Below, in pieces: positions 6,119 through 8,220 of a stretch of 8,220 nt of DNA. A model generated the notes under the pieces. The model was given only the letters and a program-made list of their open reading frames with translations, was not told the origin of the DNA and did not search any database. Source of the DNA: Propionibacteriaceae bacterium (lineage in GTDB: Bacteria > Actinomycetota > Actinomycetes > Propionibacteriales > Propionibacteriaceae); NCBI GenBank assembly GCA_027353565.1, contig DAIEHO010000157.1, forward strand, positions 1-8,220, in the 5' to 3' direction. Numbering within the stretch: the stretch's first letter is position 1; every line of letters starts with the position of its first letter. The position numbers and the translations under genes are program-made.

Positions 6119-7558
6119 GTGAGCGACGTCACCGCCACTGCCAGCAACGCGTACCGCCAGATCCTCGAGGTCATCGGATCGGTCGAGCCCCGGATCGCGG
6201 CGGCGACGAAGCAGGAGCTGACCGACCAGCGGGGGTCGCTCAAGCTCATCGCCAGCGAGAACTACGCATCGTTGCCCGTGCTGCTCACGATGGGCACCTG
6301 GCTGAGTGACAAGTACGCCGAGGGGACGGTGGGGCACCGCTTCTACGCCGGCTGCCAGAACGTCGACACGGTCGAGAGCGTCGCCGCCGAGCACGCGCGC
6401 GAGCTGTTCGGGGCCGAGTACGCCTACGTACAGCCGCACTCCGGCATCGACGCCAACCTCGTGGCCTACTGGGCGATCCTGTCCCACCGCATCGAGTCGC
6501 CGACGCTGGAGCGCCTCGGCGCCAAGACCGTCAACGACCTCGCCGAGGACGACTGGGAAGATCTCCGCCGGGAGTTCAACACGCAACGCGTCATGGGCAT
6601 GGCGCTCGACGCCGGCGGCCACCTCACCCACGGCTTCCGCCACAACATCTCCGGCAAGATGTTCCGCCAGAAGTCGTACGGGACCGATCCCACCTCGCAG
6701 CTCATCGACTACGACAAGCTCCGCGCCGATGCCTTGGAGTTCAAGCCGCTCATCATCGCGGCCGGCTACTCGGCCTACCCGCGCCGTGTGAACTTCGCGA
6801 AGATGCGTGAGATCGCCGACGAGGTGGGCGCCACGCTGTTCATCGACATGGCCCACTTCGCCGGGCTCGTGGCGGGCAAGGTCTTCACCGGCGAGGAGAA
6901 CCCGGTCCCCTACGGCCATGTCATCGGCTCCACGACGCACAAGTCGCTTCGCGGCCCTCGTGGCGGCTTCGTGCTCGCCACCGCCGAGTACGCCGACGCC
7001 GTCGACAAGGGCTGCCCGATGGTGCTCGGCGGTCCGCTCAGCCACGTCATGGCGGCCAAGGCGGTCGCGTTCGCCGAGGCCCGTACGGAGTCTTTCCAGA
7101 CGTACGCGCAGGCCGTGGCCGACAACGCCAAGGTGCTCGCCGACGGACTGCTCAGGCGCGGCGTCAGGCTCGTCACGGGCGGCACCGACAACCACATCGT
7201 CCTGCTCGACGTGAGCCCGTACGGGCTGACCGGCCGTCAGGCGGAGTCGGCGCTGCTCGACTCCGGCGTCGTCACGAACCGCAACTCCGTGCCGGCCGAC
7301 CCGAACGGCGCCTGGTACACCAGCGGTGTCCGGATCGGAACGCCCGCCCTGACCAGCCGCGGCTTCGGGCCCGACGAGTTCACCGCCGTCGCGGACCTCA
7401 TCGCCGATGTGCTCTCCGCGACGACCCCCGCCCCGACGAGGTCGGGGGCGCCGGGCAAGGCGAAGTACGTCCTCGATGAGGCCGTCGCGAAGAGCATCCA
7501 GTCCCGTACCGACGAGCTGCTCGCCGGGCATCCACTGTACCCGGGCCTCGAGCTGTAG
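6119..7558 (+). CDS. glyA: Serine hydroxymethyltransferase, long form
   Basis: This PLP-dependent fold-type I enzyme interconverts serine plus tetrahydrofolate with glycine plus 5,10-methylene-THF, the main source of one-carbon units. The 479-residue product has LIASENYAS (43-51), KYAEGT (65-70), [11 protein letters not shown] (73-83), QPHSGIDAN (105-113), HLTHG (168-172), [12 protein letters not shown] (242-253, with D243 and H246 for cofactor and substrate) and [13 protein letters not shown] (271-283, with K275 forming the PLP Schiff base). It is about 60 residues longer than the 417-residue E. coli enzyme. Part of this is a charged insert of about 31 residues (around 122-152) between QPHSGIDAN and GGHLTHG. 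The rest is mainly a C-terminal extension after about 435, ending [21 protein letters not shown] replaces the E. coli KRYYGGCEYVD, keeping the second Tyr (Y76). Long forms of this kind exist in some actinobacteria and chlamydiae. The GTG start follows a good GAGGGAG. It appears to be transcribed alone. Confidence 0.95.
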   Translation: MSDVTATASNAYRQILEVIGSVEPRIAAATKQELTDQRGSLKLIASENYASLPVLLTMGTWLSDKYAEGTVGHRFYAGCQNVDTVESVAAEHARELFGAEYAYVQPHSGIDANLVAYWAILSHRIESPTLERLGAKTVNDLAEDDWEDLRREFNTQRVMGMALDAGGHLTHGFRHNISGKMFRQKSYGTDPTSQLIDYDKLRADALEFKPLIIAAGYSAYPRRVNFAKMREIADEVGATLFIDMAHFAGLVAGKVFTGEENPVPYGHVIGSTTHKSLRGPRGGFVLATAEYADAVDKGCPMVLGGPLSHVMAAKAVAFAEARTESFQTYAQAVADNAKVLADGLLRRGVRLVTGGTDNHIVLLDVSPYGLTGRQAESALLDSGVVTNRNSVPADPNGAWYTSGVRIGTPALTSRGFGPDEFTAVADLIADVLSATTPAPTRSGAPGKAKYVLDEAVAKSIQSRTDELLAGHPLYPGLEL

Positions 7559-7579
7559 TCGCTGGCCGCGACGAGCGCT

Positions 7580-7589
7580 CCCCGCGGGG
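7580..7589. terminator. Short GC palindrome between convergent glyA and the SDR gene
   Basis: CCCC-GC-GGGG lies in the 39-bp gap between the two stop codons. It may help end transcription from both sides, but as a hairpin the loop is too small without melting a pair, and there is no T-tract. Confidence 0.25.
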
Positions 7590-7597
7590 CCTCCCGG

Positions 7598-8220
7598 CTA
7601 GCGTCCGAGGACGTTACCTCCGTTGACTCCGAGGATCTGGCCGGTGGTCCAGCCGGCGTCGGGACTGAGCAAGTAGGAGACCGCTTCGGCGACCTCCGAC
7701 GCCCTTCCGGGACGGCCCATCGGGATCTGGGCGACGCGGTCGTCGTACACGCTGGGATCCCGTTGGATGCGCGGCTGCCAGAAGTCGGTCTCGGGGACGA
7801 AGCCGGGCGAGACACAGTTGACCGTGATGCCGTCCTTCGCGAGGCGTCCGGCCATCCACCACATCCAGCCGTGGACAGCGGCCTTGGCGCCTCCGTACGA
7901 ACCGGATCCGCGGATGCCCGCGATCGAGGAGATCGCCACGATGCGGCCCTCCGGACGCGCCAGCTGTCCGAGCAACGCCTCCGTGAGGAGCACCGTCGTC
8001 ATGACGTTGCCCTCGAAGTTGGTCCGCCACTCCGACCCGACCTTCGCCAGCCCCTCGCCTTCGCCCGACCAGTTCCCTCCGGCGGCCAGCACGAGACCTT
8101 CGATCGGGTCGCCTGCGAGGTCGACGGCGAGAGCCCCGACCGCCGCTTCGTCGGTGAGGTCGCAGGAGTGGATCGTCACCTCCGAGGCGCCTGCGACGAC
8201 GAGGCGGGCCGCGGCATCGG
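7598..8220 (-). CDS. Short-chain dehydrogenase/reductase (partial, N-terminus off the window)
   Basis: The last 206 residues or so of a classical SDR oxidoreductase using NAD(P)(H) are visible. The frame stays open to the window edge, so the TGxxxGIG cofactor motif lies beyond it. A GTG at 8179 is an internal Val, since the residues before it (LVVAGASE) continue the Rossmann pattern into TIHSCDLTDE. In visible numbering, D20 of CDLTD would contact the adenine. LVLAAGGNW (42-50) stands where NNAG is usual. N71 (GNVMTT) is the structural Asn, S98 (AISSIAG) the catalytic Ser, and Y108 and K112 form YGGAK. VSPGFVPETDF (about 127-137) follows the usual PG cofactor motif, and the C-terminus ITGQ-like TTGQILGVNGG is typical. 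The Ser-Tyr spacing is 10 instead of the common 13, a short loop before the active-site Tyr. Substrate cannot be inferred. It is convergent with glyA, so it is a separate unit. Confidence 0.9.
   Translation of the reverse strand, partial: DAAARLVVAGASEVTIHSCDLTDEAAVGALAVDLAGDPIEGLVLAAGGNWSGEGEGLAKVGSEWRTNFEGNVMTTVLLTEALLGQLARPEGRIVAISSIAGIRGSGSYGGAKAAVHGWMWWMAGRLAKDGITVNCVSPGFVPETDFWQPRIQRDPSVYDDRVAQIPMGRPGRASEVAEAVSYLLSPDAGWTTGQILGVNGGNVLGR

Noticed and set aside
6026..7531. 501-residue open frame on the minus strand across glyA
   Set aside because: It lies opposite a clearly functional glyA, is rich in Arg/Gly/Val/Asp as expected from the complement of high-GC codons, and shows no motif. 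Long antisense frames are routine in such genomes.
7598..8179. Treating the SDR as a complete gene starting at GTG 8179
   Set aside because: The frame is open to the window edge, and the residues upstream continue the SDR fold. The cofactor motif would be missing otherwise.
1..8220. CRISPR array, tRNA or rRNA gene, insertion sequence or phage remnant
   Set aside because: No direct repeat series, cloverleaf, rRNA-like stretch, transposase or integrase motif was seen, and gene content and composition are uniform.

Overview
The window comes from a high-GC actinobacterium. Evidence is the strong G/C bias at third codon positions, GTG starts, TANNNT-type -10 elements, an actinobacterial RlmB with a basic Gly/Arg/Lys N-terminal tail, and the cysS-rlmB gene pair. 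Nocardioidaceae or a relative (for example Nocardioides or Aeromicrobium) is my guess; the sequence alone does not settle the family. Nearly all of the window is ordinary chromosomal gene content. I see no transposase, integrase, phage gene, CRISPR array, tRNA or rRNA.

Layout. (1) Positions 2-1761, plus strand: the 3' part of cysS (cysteinyl-tRNA synthetase, cut by the window edge), then rlmB (23S rRNA 2'-O-methyltransferase), overlapping by one base. (2) Positions 1807-4652, minus strand: a two-component operon, with a LuxR/NarL-type response regulator first and a 731-residue membrane histidine kinase second, joined by a GTGA stop/start overlap. The kinase is the most unusual gene here. It has two membrane-plus-kinase modules in tandem; the first keeps the phosphoacceptor His and ATP-binding boxes, and the second has lost them. 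(3) Positions 4653-5034: a 382-bp divergent intergenic region with no convincing gene, a few inverted repeats and a probable leaderless promoter. (4) Positions 5035-5988, plus strand: an inosine/uridine-preferring-type nucleoside hydrolase. (5) Positions 5989-6118: a strong nested hairpin (probable terminator), then a promoter with dyad symmetry over its -10 box and a clear ribosome binding site. (6) Positions 6119-7558, plus strand: glyA, a long form of serine hydroxymethyltransferase with an internal insert and a C-terminal extension. (7) Positions 7598-8220, minus strand: a short-chain dehydrogenase/reductase running off the window, convergent with glyA.

Functionally, cysS and rlmB serve translation. 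The nucleoside hydrolase and GlyA are both metabolic (nucleoside salvage; one-carbon units and serine/glycine), but they appear to be separately transcribed, so I do not claim a shared pathway. The two-component pair is self-contained and nothing beside it names its signal or target. The best candidate for something not well described is the duplicated, half-degenerate kinase; the control region of glyA comes second.
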